Below are positions 1 through 7,481 of a stretch of 24,356 bases of DNA, piece after piece. The position numbers and the translations under genes are program-made. Under the pieces are notes generated by a model, which saw only the letters and a program-made list of their open reading frames with translations, did no database searches and was not told the DNA's origin. Every line of letters begins with the position of its first letter. Positions within the stretch are counted from its first letter, which is position 1. Source of the stretch: Chitinophaga pinensis (GTDB lineage: Bacteria; Bacteroidota; Bacteroidia; Flavobacteriales_D; Crocinitomicaceae). Location of the stretch: NCBI GenBank assembly GCA_945870115.1, contig CAMBRH010000009.1, forward strand, positions 1 to 24,356, given 5' to 3'.

Positions 1-1229
1 TCAAAAAGTGTTTGTACTTGCGTTTCATTTACCTCAAACCAATCTCTCAAAATGGACGCATACACATCTCTAAAATCAATTTGCATTGGAATTCCTGCTT
101 GATCTTCAATCGTGTTTGAAATTATTGGATTTGGACCAATAATTGTTCCACTCAAACAAGAACCAAATAAAAATAAAGGTGCAGCATCTCCGTGATCTGT
201 TCCATCACTTGCATTTGAAGCAATTTGACGGCCAAATTCTGAAAAAGTCATTCCTGCAACGCGCTGCTCTAAACCCAATAAAGTCAAATCATTTTGAAAG
301 GCGGTAATTGCATCTGAAAGTGTTTTCATCAAATCTGCATGAGCTCCAATACTTGTATTTGTTAAGTCAACTTGAGCAGAGTGCGTATCAAAACCGTTTA
401 AATTAACAATGTAAACTTTTGTTTTTAAACCTCCAGAAATCATTTGAGCAACATATTTTAAATGCACAGCCAAAGGATTTTCTGGGTCATAAAGTGTTGA
501 AAGTGAATTTCCTGCGTTTGCAGCAGCATTCACTTGTTGACCATAGGCATTTGTTTGAGCAATCATGGTACTCAAAAATTCCATGTGACTTCCGTAGTAA
601 GTTCCATCATTTAGCGCAGAACCTGAACCAACATTTACCGTTTCAAAAGGATCGTTTACGGTGTGAGAAAAATTTCCAACTAATCCTTGACAAGTCGCAG
701 AAACTTCATATCCCATGCTGATTGCAAATGGATCTGGATTATCAACATTCGGATAATCATCTGGGAAATTCGGAAATTGTTGATCTAAATTTCGTCCGAG
801 CCAACCTGTATTTGTAGCTTGATCCGTACTTCCGTAAGACCAAATATCCATGGATCTAAAATGTGATCGGTTTTGTTCTGGATAACCAACATTTTGAATA
901 ATTGCCAATTTATCATTCGCAAACATTCCTGCCATTCCTGCCATTGATGGATGAAAACCATTTGTTGCATTTAAAGGCAAAATTAAATTTTCAGGAATGA
1001 TAACATTTGGACGTTGAAGCATCAAATTATCATATTGATCAATTGGAATCAAAGTATTTAAACCATCATTTCCTCCATTCAAGCGAATGATTACTAAAAC
1101 TTTATCTTCTGCTGAACGAGAAACATCAAACAATTTTTTTGTTACCGCTTCAAAATTTAAATCCTTAAAAATAAAAGGAACGGCTACTGAAGATAAGGAT
1201 ACATTTTTTACAAAATCTCTTCTTTTCAT
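1..1229 (-). CDS. DUF1501 family secreted protein (3' end cut by window)
   Basis: The frame is open from an ATG at 1229 to the window edge, giving 409 residues; the C-terminus lies outside. The start MKRRDFVKNVSLSSVAVPFIF has an RR-D-F pair followed by a short hydrophobic stretch, which fits a Tat-type signal, as is usual for DUF1501 proteins. Family features visible are the GGNDGLNTLIPID segment near the N-terminus and GTDHGDAAPLFLFG in the second half. The family belongs to the alkaline phosphatase/sulfatase-like superfamily, but its reaction is not established. It lies 11 bp downstream of a DUF1800 gene on the same strand. The two families are very often encoded together, so these proteins probably act together in the periplasm or at the envelope. 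The family call is firm; the function is unknown. Confidence 0.9.
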   Translation of the reverse strand, partial: MKRRDFVKNVSLSSVAVPFIFKDLNFEAVTKKLFDVSRSAEDKVLVIIRLNGGNDGLNTLIPIDQYDNLMLQRPNVIIPENLILPLNATNGFHPSMAGMAGMFANDKLAIIQNVGYPEQNRSHFRSMDIWSYGSTDQATNTGWLGRNLDQQFPNFPDDYPNVDNPDPFAISMGYEVSATCQGLVGNFSHTVNDPFETVNVGSGSALNDGTYYGSHMEFLSTMIAQTNAYGQQVNAAANAGNSLSTLYDPENPLAVHLKYVAQMISGGLKTKVYIVNLNGFDTHSAQVDLTNTSIGAHADLMKTLSDAITAFQNDLTLLGLEQRVAGMTFSEFGRQIASNASDGTDHGDAAPLFLFGSCLSGTIIGPNPIISNTIEDQAGIPMQIDFRDVYASILRDWFEVNETQVQTLF

Positions 1230-1240
1230 ATTCTAATGTA

Positions 1241-2860
1241 TTAAATTGTTTGAAATTCTGGTAATTTGAATAATTGAGCCAAGGTTAAAGCAACTCTTTG
1301 TTTAACAGGATCTGAAACTACAATATTTGTTGGGTCTGCCAAATATTCATTGTATTGCAATGTCCACTCAAAATCAGGTAAACCATTGGTTAATACAGCT
1401 TTTAAAGTTGTTTTCTCTATTACCGAAAGTCCCTTTGCGCTAAAAACGGTTGACATGTCTTCAATAACTTGAATAGCATCACTTGGAAGTGATAAATTGT
1501 TCAAAAATTCAAAATGATTTACTGCAAATTTATTTCCGTTTACATCAATTCCACCATAAATTGTCAAATAATCAGCAAATTGAAAGCGCAGTTTTATGTA
1601 ACTTGAATTTACCCACAATTTAGAAAAACTTGGTGCTTGATAATATGCATACCATCCTCCAACATTTGGCGGCTGATGATAATTCATACCTAAAGCTCCA
1701 GCTAACCAATAAGTATTTAAATACATTTGATAATTCGTTGCAAGATCATAAGTTGTAACCGAATGTGTTGAATTTAAAATTGAAAAGATTAATTCCAATG
1801 GATTTTTTATGATTGAACCTCTCACACTTATGTCGTAAAAATGTTCACTTTTCAATAATTCTTCCATCACTGGAAAAATTTCATAATTATTGGCAATTAA
1901 AGTGTTTGACATTCCTGTAATTATGGTGCTTTCAACATCAGCGGTCAAATCATAATTTACAAACCAGCGGTAAATTTTACGACAAATAAATTTTGCCGTT
2001 TCTGGCTGCTGAAAAATAACATCTATGTAGTTTGAATATTCATTTACACCAGCATTTGGTATCACTGCATTTCCAAAATGTGCTGATAAAGTTTTAACTG
2101 TTGTATCGTGAAATGTTGGCTCAAAATAAGAACTTGCACTTGCAACAGTGTCACTTTGAAAATTTTGAATTGTCCATCCAGTTAAAATTTTCGCTCCTTG
2201 TTGGACATCTAATTCAGTATAATTGGTATAATCTCCTTCTCCAATTTGTACTCCTTTTCCGATGGTGTAAAGTTCTAAAAGTTCTCTTGCATAATTTTCA
2301 TTTGGACTGTAAACATTGTTTTGAGCTCCATTTAAAAACACTAAGATCGAAGGATTTATTGTAATGTCTTTTATTAATTGCTTGAAATTTCCATACGCAT
2401 TGTCAAAAATCAATTTATGATAATCGTATGTTGCTCTTGAGTCAAATGTTGATTCAGCAGCAAAGTGATTTTGCCAAAAAAGACACATTTTTTGATGAAT
2501 ACTCAAACTTTCTCTATTGATAAGTTCCAATTGCCAAGCTCCCAAAGATTCTCTTCTAGCATTTTCTGTATTTTGCTTATCGACAATATTTGTTGGATAA
2601 ACACTGTTAATCCACGTTGAACCTTGAGCAACGATTGATTCATTTGGAGAAACAGTAAGTGGCTCTCCATAACTTGGAATTGTCAGTAATTGAGTTACAG
2701 TGGCATCCATGCCATTTGCAACGGCATCAATAATTTGAGAAAATTTTGGACCAAAAAGCGACCTTCTCAATAAATGTGCTGCCTCGTCTTTTGTCCAAGC
2801 ACCAGTATAAGGCGCTAAACTTAAAGAAATTGGCGTGACAACTTGTTCATCTGGAATCAT
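1241..2860 (-). CDS. DUF1800 family protein
   Basis: This 539-residue protein has the DUF1800 signature blocks in order: LLRRSLFGP at residues 31-38, NENYARELLELYTIG at 187-201 followed by TELDVQQGAKILTGW ending near 229, and PPNVGGW at 397-403. Length is normal for the family. The ATG at 2860 gives MIPDEQVV with no obvious signal peptide, which leaves export open even though the DUF1501 partner immediately downstream carries a Tat-like signal. The two genes are 11 bp apart and almost certainly co-transcribed. No catalytic activity is known for the family. The upstream gap (2861-2936) is short, AT-rich and holds a repeat of the type also found before obgE. Confidence 0.9.
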   Translation of the reverse strand: MIPDEQVVTPISLSLAPYTGAWTKDEAAHLLRRSLFGPKFSQIIDAVANGMDATVTQLLTIPSYGEPLTVSPNESIVAQGSTWINSVYPTNIVDKQNTENARRESLGAWQLELINRESLSIHQKMCLFWQNHFAAESTFDSRATYDYHKLIFDNAYGNFKQLIKDITINPSILVFLNGAQNNVYSPNENYARELLELYTIGKGVQIGEGDYTNYTELDVQQGAKILTGWTIQNFQSDTVASASSYFEPTFHDTTVKTLSAHFGNAVIPNAGVNEYSNYIDVIFQQPETAKFICRKIYRWFVNYDLTADVESTIITGMSNTLIANNYEIFPVMEELLKSEHFYDISVRGSIIKNPLELIFSILNSTHSVTTYDLATNYQMYLNTYWLAGALGMNYHQPPNVGGWYAYYQAPSFSKLWVNSSYIKLRFQFADYLTIYGGIDVNGNKFAVNHFEFLNNLSLPSDAIQVIEDMSTVFSAKGLSVIEKTTLKAVLTNGLPDFEWTLQYNEYLADPTNIVVSDPVKQRVALTLAQLFKLPEFQTI

Positions 2861-2894
2861 AATACAATGTTTTAGTATTGCAATATAGAAAAAT

Positions 2895-2919
2895 ATTATG
2901 AATTATGATTGGTGAATTG
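2895..2919. repeat. Short ATTATGA-type intergenic repeat
   Basis: The gap between the queG stop and the DUF1800 start contains ATTATGAATTATGATTGG and GTGAATTG. This is the same low-complexity pattern (ATGA/TTATGA units) as the longer run at 4981-5019 in front of obgE. It has no coding potential. Confidence 0.5.
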
Positions 2920-2936
2920 TAAAATTTAAAAAATTC

Positions 2937-3854
2937 TTAATACAAGACATTCCTTTTCATCCCTTTCAATTTTGTCCGTTTAATTGGGCTATTTTTCGCT
3001 AAAACAGAAAATGTGTTTTCTTCCATTTCTAGCCAATCCGTTTTTGAAAGGTTTATTAAGTTTGTATTTAGAGTAAATTCTTTTTCAGAATGAGGTTTTG
3101 AAAATCGATTCCAAGGGCACACGTCTTGACAAATATCACAACCAAAAGCCCAAGAATTCATTTTTTGCTCAAAACCAGAGGGAATAATTTCATCTTTTAA
3201 TTCAATTGTCAGGTAAGAAATACATTGAGATCCATTGACAATGTAAGGTGTATTTAAAGCGTCGGTCGGACAAGCGTCAATACATTTTGTGCAAGTTCCA
3301 CAATAATCTTTTATAGCGCCATCAACTTCTAAATCCAAATCAATAATTAATTCGGCAATAAAGAAAAAAGATCCGTTTTTTGGATTGATGAGGTTTCCAT
3401 TTTTTCCAATCCAACCCAAACCAGACTTTTTCGCCCAAACTTTATCCATCACGGGAGCAGAATCAACAAAAACACGTCCATGAACTTCACCAATTTGAAG
3501 TTTAATTTGTTCCAAAAATTGATTTAATTTTCCTTTTATGACTTCATGGTAATCATTTCCATAAGCATATTTTGAAATTTTTGGTAAATCTTCCTTTTGA
3601 AATTCGTAAGGATAATAATTCAACAATAAAGATACGACTGACTTAGAATTTTCTACTAATAGGGTGGTGTTTAAACGTTTGTCAAAATGATTTTCCATGT
3701 AACGCATTTTTCCATGAAAGCCATTTTTCAACCAATTTTCTAATCTTTGAGCTTCATTTTCTAAAAATCCACTTTTTGAAATACCACAATGTAAAAACCC
3801 TAAATCTTGTGCGATTTGCTTGACAATTTTTGTATGGTTTTCTTTAGTTTTCAT
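2937..3854 (-). CDS. queG: Epoxyqueuosine reductase QueG
   Basis: QueG carries out the last step of queuosine synthesis in tRNA, reducing epoxyqueuosine with cobalamin and two [4Fe-4S] clusters in the cytoplasm. The protein (305 aa) has the family's VDSAPVMDKVWAKKSGLGWIGKN block at about residues 130-152, including the conserved Asp131. The ferredoxin-like motif CGTCTKCIDACP is at 185-196, and the second cluster motif CDICQDVCPW is at 239-248. The C-terminus has the usual SPIKRTKLKGMKRN ending. The frame stays open upstream to 3950, but that extension is translation of the inverted repeat at 3858-3981. The ATG at 3854 (MKTKENHTK) fits the family N-terminus and is preferred. It lies downstream of obgE on the same strand, separated only by that repeat. 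Confidence 0.95.
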   Translation of the reverse strand: MKTKENHTKIVKQIAQDLGFLHCGISKSGFLENEAQRLENWLKNGFHGKMRYMENHFDKRLNTTLLVENSKSVVSLLLNYYPYEFQKEDLPKISKYAYGNDYHEVIKGKLNQFLEQIKLQIGEVHGRVFVDSAPVMDKVWAKKSGLGWIGKNGNLINPKNGSFFFIAELIIDLDLEVDGAIKDYCGTCTKCIDACPTDALNTPYIVNGSQCISYLTIELKDEIIPSGFEQKMNSWAFGCDICQDVCPWNRFSKPHSEKEFTLNTNLINLSKTDWLEMEENTFSVLAKNSPIKRTKLKGMKRNVLY

Positions 3855-3857
3855 GTA

Positions 3858-3981
3858 ATTACAGATTGGCAGATTACAAATTACAGATTGCTTCGCTTTC
3901 AATAAAATTATTTTGAAAGCGAAGCAATCTGTACCGCCAAAGGTAGCCACGAAGTGAATCTGCCAATTTGTAATCTGTAAT
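3858..3981. repeat. Nested inverted repeat filling the obgE-queG gap
   Basis: The inner arms, 3883-3902 and 3913-3932, are perfect 20-bp complements (ACAGATTGCTTCGCTTTCAA and its reverse complement) around a 10-base loop. Outside them, ATTGGCAGATT at 3865-3875 pairs with 3957-3967, and ATTACAGATT at 3858-3867 pairs with AATCTGTAAT near 3972-3981. The right side carries an extra unpaired piece (ACCGCCAAAGGTAGCCACGAAG, 3933-3954; given here only as a landmark). The element starts 3 bp before the queG ATG and ends 7 bp from the obgE stop, so it is essentially the whole intergenic region. It could act as a transcript hairpin between the two genes. Confidence 0.8.
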
Positions 3982-3988
3982 CATTAAA

Positions 3989-4978
3989 TTAAGGATTCAA
4001 TTCTTTCCAAATCAAATCTTTCAATTCGTTTAAACCTTGTTGAGCAAGAGAAGAAATAAATAAATATGGAATTTTTGGTAAATCTAGTTCTATTTGTTCT
4101 TTCAAAACATCGTCTAACATATCCGATTTTGTGATTGCTAAAATTCTATCTTTGTGCAACAATTCTGGATTATACTGTTTTAATTCGTTCAATAAAATCT
4201 CATATTCTTTGTTGATATCGTCCGAATCGGCAGCAATCATAAATAAAAGCAATGAATTTCGTTCAATGTGTCTTAAAAAACGCAAACCAATTCCTTTTCC
4301 TTCAGATGCTCCTTCGATAATTCCAGGAATATCTGCCATTACAAATGAACGGAAATCTCGGTATTTTACAATTCCTAAATTTGGTCTTAAAGTTGTAAAA
4401 GCGTAATTTCCAATTTCAGGTTTTGCGTCAGACAATACTGAAAGTAAAGTACTTTTTCCTGCGTTTGGAAAACCAACTAAACCTACATCTGCGAGCACTT
4501 TTAATTCTAATATTTTCCAACCTTCTCTTCCTTCTTCACCCGGTTGAGAATAAGATGGCGAACGATTGATGGATGATTTGAAATGATTATTTCCCATTCC
4601 ACCTCGTCCACCTTGAACCAATATTTTTTCTTCTCCGTCTGCAGAAATTTCAAATAAAAATTCATTTGTTTCAGCATCTCGAGCAATTGTTCCGATTGGA
4701 ACCTCAATGTATTTGTCCGTTCCTTGTGAACCAGTTTTCATGTTTCCTGAACCGTGTGCACCATGTCCAGCTTTTACGTGTTTTTGAAATTTCAAATGCA
4801 AAAGTGTCCAAAGTTGAACATTACCGCGCAAGATTACGTGACCACCACGACCTCCATCACCTCCATCTGGACCGCCCATTGGAATGTATTTTTCACGTCT
4901 ATAATGCGTGGATCCTCCACCTCCGTTTCCAGAAGTTCCATGAATTTTTACGTAATCTACAAAGTTATCAGAAGCCAT
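3989..4978 (-). CDS. obgE: GTPase Obg
   Basis: Obg is an essential GTPase that binds the 50S ribosomal subunit and links late assembly to the growth state. The 329-residue protein has the glycine-rich Obg domain (roughly residues 1-160, e.g. SGNGGGGSTHYRREKYIP and GGPDGGDGGRGG), then the G domain. Visible there are the P-loop GFPNAGKST at 169-177, switch I ending in FTTLRPNLG at 194-202, G3 DIPG at 216-219 and G4 TKSD at 283-286. It ends soon after the G domain, so there is no long C-terminal OCT domain, as in many Bacteroidota. A longer frame from 5059 is open, but its extra residues are translated from a short repeat; the ATG at 4978 (MASDNFVDYVKIHG) matches the conserved Obg N-terminus. 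adk and hpt lie upstream on the same strand. Confidence 0.97.
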   Translation of the reverse strand: MASDNFVDYVKIHGTSGNGGGGSTHYRREKYIPMGGPDGGDGGRGGHVILRGNVQLWTLLHLKFQKHVKAGHGAHGSGNMKTGSQGTDKYIEVPIGTIARDAETNEFLFEISADGEEKILVQGGRGGMGNNHFKSSINRSPSYSQPGEEGREGWKILELKVLADVGLVGFPNAGKSTLLSVLSDAKPEIGNYAFTTLRPNLGIVKYRDFRSFVMADIPGIIEGASEGKGIGLRFLRHIERNSLLLFMIAADSDDINKEYEILLNELKQYNPELLHKDRILAITKSDMLDDVLKEQIELDLPKIPYLFISSLAQQGLNELKDLIWKELNP

Positions 4979-4980
4979 TT

Positions 4981-5019
4981 TATGAGTTATGAGTGATGAA
5001 TTATGAGTAATGAATAATG
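4981..5019. repeat. TTATGA(G)-type degenerate tandem repeat at the obgE start
   Basis: The run consists of TATGAG, TTATGAG, TGATGAA, TTATGAG and TAATGAATAATG, i.e. imperfect 7-mers. It begins two bases upstream of the obgE start codon and makes up the obgE leader, so it would be transcribed as a 5' untranslated region. A shorter relative is at 2895-2919. Confidence 0.7.
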
Positions 5020-5181
5020 TACTTTGACATTTCTTCGTCTTCAATCTAATTGAATCCAACTAAAATTAGTTCGCTGGAGCGAATCAATTCTTATTGTTTT
5101 TCAATAATTTATAAATAATTTAAATATTCTAAATCAATACCATATTTATTAATTCAGAAAATGTAAATTTATATTTTTACT

Positions 5182-5252
5182 AAAGTCTTGACTTCTGACT
5201 TTTATAGTCCTTTGTCTAAAGTCTTTCGTCTATAATCTTTTGTCCAAAGTCT
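5182..5252. repeat. AAAGTCT-type degenerate repeat at the adk 3' end
   Basis: On the minus strand this reads as repeated AGACTTT, AGACAAA, AGACGAA and GTCAGAAGTCAAG units, for example AAAGACTTTAGACAAAGGAC. It starts within the adk stop codon and runs toward obgE. The remaining part of the adk-obgE gap (5020-5181) is AT-rich with no gene. The unit differs from the TTATGA and ATTACAGATT families in the neighbouring gaps. Confidence 0.65.
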
Positions 5253-5826
5253 ATTTTATTTTGTCTAAAGCTTCAAATAATTTTTCTGAAATATCGTCCA
5301 CTGAACCTAAACCATTTATTGAAATAAATTTGTTTTGATTTTCGTAATATGATTTAACAGGCATTGTTTCTTTAATATATACGTTTATTCTGTGCTGAAT
5401 AATTTCTGGATTTGCATCATCTGGTCGTCCGCTAAATTCAGCTCGTTTCAATAAACGTTCTTTCAATTCATTTTCTTCAACATCCAGAGCTAACATTAAA
5501 GCAATTGTTGTATTTTGCGATTCCAAAAATTCATCTAAAGCTTTTGCTTGCGCATTTGTTCTAGGAAAACCGTCAAAAATAAATCCTTTTGGGTTTTCTT
5601 GCTTCAAAACTTCATTTTTTAACATATTGATAGTCACATCATCAGGCACTAATGAACCTTTATCCATGAAACTTTTAGCTAAAACACCAAGTTCAGTTTC
5701 ACCTTTGATATTAGCTCTAAAAATATCACCTGTCGATAAATGAGTTAATCCATATTTTTGGATTAAACGCTCAGATTGAGTTCCTTTTCCAGCACCTGGA
5801 GGGCCAAATAAAACGATATTTAACAT
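5251..5826 (-). CDS. adk: Adenylate kinase
   Basis: Adenylate kinase interconverts ATP + AMP and 2 ADP in the cytoplasm. The 191-residue protein has the P-loop GPPGAGKGT at residues 8-16, the AMP-binding THLSTGDIFRA at 28-38, DGFPRT at 85-90, and a short LID around SGRPDD at 132-137. It has no four-Cys zinc knuckle, so it is the short-LID form common in Bacteroidota. The frame continues upstream to a TTG at 5838, but the ATG at 5826 (MLNIVLFGPP) fits the family start and lies one base after the hpt stop codon. That spacing suggests translational coupling with hpt. The stop codon is embedded in the AAAGTCT-type repeat. Confidence 0.97.
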   Translation of the reverse strand: MLNIVLFGPPGAGKGTQSERLIQKYGLTHLSTGDIFRANIKGETELGVLAKSFMDKGSLVPDDVTINMLKNEVLKQENPKGFIFDGFPRTNAQAKALDEFLESQNTTIALMLALDVEENELKERLLKRAEFSGRPDDANPEIIQHRINVYIKETMPVKSYYENQNKFISINGLGSVDDISEKLFEALDKIK

Positions 5827-5827
5827 C

Positions 5828-6361
5828 TTATTCTTCAATTAATTTATAAATTGCTTCTAAATTTCTTCCGTGTTCATTGTAATCTAAACCATAACCAACC
5901 ACAAAATCATTTGGAATAGAAAATCCAACTAAATCTGGAGCGTGTTTTCCTGAGAAAGCATCTGGTTTAAATAATAGTGATCCTATTTTTAAAGATGCAG
6001 GACTAAAAGCAGTCAAATATGAATAAATTTTATTCATTGTGATTCCAGTATCAACAATATCTTCTAAAATAATAACGTGTTTTCCTTCAATATCGGTGTT
6101 TAATCCAATTAATTCATCTACTCTACCAGTTGAAGTTGAACCTTTGTATGAACTAACTTTTACAAATGAAATTGCACAAGGAATAGAAACGTTTTTCATC
6201 AAATCGCTAGCAAACATGAATGAACCATTCAAGACAGCAATGAAAATCAAATCTTTACCAACATATTCTGAATTTATTTCACCAGCAATAAGTTTTACTT
6301 TATTTTGAATTTCTTCAGCTGTAAGAAAAATATCAAATGTTTTATCGTGTATCTTTACCAA
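5828..6361 (-). CDS. hpt: Hypoxanthine phosphoribosyltransferase
   Basis: The enzyme salvages hypoxanthine and guanine with PRPP to give IMP and GMP. The diagnostic PRPP-binding loop VIILEDIVDTGIT is at residues 97-109, and the conserved FIAVLNGSFMF strand is at 40-50. The length of 177 residues is normal. There is no ATG near the N-terminus. The TTG at 6361 gives (M)VKIHDKTFDIF, which fits the typical flavobacterial start. An upstream TTG at 6382 overlaps the likely -7 promoter box (6387-6380) and would lie before the transcription start, so it is rejected. First gene of an hpt-adk unit, with obgE further downstream. Confidence 0.93.
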   Translation of the reverse strand: MVKIHDKTFDIFLTAEEIQNKVKLIAGEINSEYVGKDLIFIAVLNGSFMFASDLMKNVSIPCAISFVKVSSYKGSTSTGRVDELIGLNTDIEGKHVIILEDIVDTGITMNKIYSYLTAFSPASLKIGSLLFKPDAFSGKHAPDLVGFSIPNDFVVGYGLDYNEHGRNLEAIYKLIEE

Positions 6362-6379
6362 AATTTGTATTTTAATGTG

Positions 6380-6387
6380 CAAAATTA
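6380..6387 (-). promoter_or_regulatory. Probable -7 box for hpt
   Basis: On the minus strand TAATTTTG matches the Bacteroidota -7 consensus TAnnTTTG exactly and is followed by CA. No clear TTG is found 18-21 bases upstream. It predicts a transcript start near 6373 and a leader of about a dozen bases before the TTG start codon at 6361. Confidence 0.5.
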
Positions 6388-6554
6388 CTAAATTATTATC
6401 AAAATATTGTTAGAAAAAGTAAATGAAATGAAAAATGCTAGAATTGATTTACATTTTTGTTAGAATTCATAATCAATTTCAAAATTTTCAATTAAAAGAA
6501 AAACTTTATTTTGACAAAATTTAGTTATTTGATTTCCAATCAAGTAAACTTTTT

Positions 6555-7397
6555 TTAATTAATCTTTACTAGTTTGTACTTTAATTCCCCAAAATCGAGA
6601 GGAACTCCTCCAGGCAAACCATCTCCAACCTCGTTGAAGAGAAAAAGAGTGTCTTTTTTAGCCTTAAAAACAAAATTTATCGATTTTTCAGTTCTGAAAT
6701 TAATACAAATTTCATCAACTTTTGGTTTAGGACCACCAATAAAATCTGTAAAAACATAATAATTTTTAAATTCTGGATGTCCAGATATTATACCATCGCT
6801 TTTAAAAGAAACTTTTAAAGGAATATTTGTTGAATCAAACAATAAATATTTTCCAGTAAAAATCTTTTCATTCACTATTTGTTGAAGTGCTTCTGATAGA
6901 TCATCTTCTTTTTTATTTACTTTAACTTTTGTAAATTTTATTTTATCGAGGAGTTTATTTGAACTATTGTAATGATATAATATCAAGTATGTTTTATTAT
7001 CAATTATTTCACTACCAATATCGTAATAGTTTGATTCATTTTCGTAGTCAGTAAGATCAGTTTTAAGATTCTTAATTTCTTGCCCTTGACTTAAAAACAC
7101 TCTAAAATTATATCCCTCATGATTATTCAAACTTGCTCCGATTTCAATAGTATCATTACTATTATTTTCGGGAATAAATATTGTAACAATTCCCTTTAAT
7201 TTATTTGCTGATTTTATAGGAGATAATGTTTTATCTATAGATTGTACATAATCTACTAAAACCCAATCACCTTCTAAAATGGATGATAATTTTGGTTTAA
7301 TTTCACTTAAATTTTTAGTGCTTTTATTAATAGATTTATCACTTATACAACTTGCCACTGTAATTAGAATCAAAAAAAAGGATATAAATTTTTTCAT
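6555..7397 (-). CDS. Hypothetical lipoprotein
   Basis: The protein (280 aa) is not recognised as a known family. It begins MKKFISFFLILITVASC, a lipoprotein signal with lipobox VASC and the acylated Cys at residue 17. The mature part is soluble, polar and probably beta-rich; it opens with EGDWVLVDYVQ near residues 42-52, which resembles the start of lipocalin-like domains, but this is only an impression. Asp and Asn at the positions after the Cys (I-S-D) give no clear sorting signal. It lies 84 bp downstream of the 545-residue gene on the same strand with a possible -7 box of its own, so it may be transcribed separately. The gap to hpt (6383-6554) is AT-rich without a gene. Confidence 0.8.
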   Translation of the reverse strand: MKKFISFFLILITVASCISDKSINKSTKNLSEIKPKLSSILEGDWVLVDYVQSIDKTLSPIKSANKLKGIVTIFIPENNSNDTIEIGASLNNHEGYNFRVFLSQGQEIKNLKTDLTDYENESNYYDIGSEIIDNKTYLILYHYNSSNKLLDKIKFTKVKVNKKEDDLSEALQQIVNEKIFTGKYLLFDSTNIPLKVSFKSDGIISGHPEFKNYYVFTDFIGGPKPKVDEICINFRTEKSINFVFKAKKDTLFLFNEVGDGLPGGVPLDFGELKYKLVKIN

Positions 7398-7438
7398 AAT
7401 ATATTTTTCTCAAATTTTTTACACAATAAAGTAACTCT

Positions 7439-7446
7439 CAAAGTTA
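7439..7446 (-). promoter_or_regulatory. Possible -7 box for the 6555-7397 lipoprotein
   Basis: The minus strand reads TAACTTTG, a full match to TAnnTTTG, about 40 bases before the start codon. No TTG lies at the expected upstream distance, so support is modest. Confidence 0.35.
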
Positions 7447-7481
7447 ATTTTATACTTTTCAAATCTTTTCATTTAAAAAAT

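Noticed and set aside
3855..3950. N-terminal extension of QueG
   Set aside because: The extra 32 residues are translated from the inverted repeat and do not resemble QueG, whereas MKTKENHTK at 3854 fits the family.
3855..3988. preQ1 riboswitch upstream of queG
   Set aside because: The gap is fully accounted for by the inverted repeat, and no preQ1 aptamer core is visible.
4979..5059. N-terminal extension of Obg
   Set aside because: It translates the TTATGAG repeat (ITHNSSLITHK), and the Obg family starts at MASDNFVDYV.
6536..6552. TTGATT-TCC-AATCAA hairpin as terminator of the lipoprotein gene
   Set aside because: On the minus strand the hairpin is followed by ATAACTAAA and not by a T run, so it does not meet the terminator pattern.
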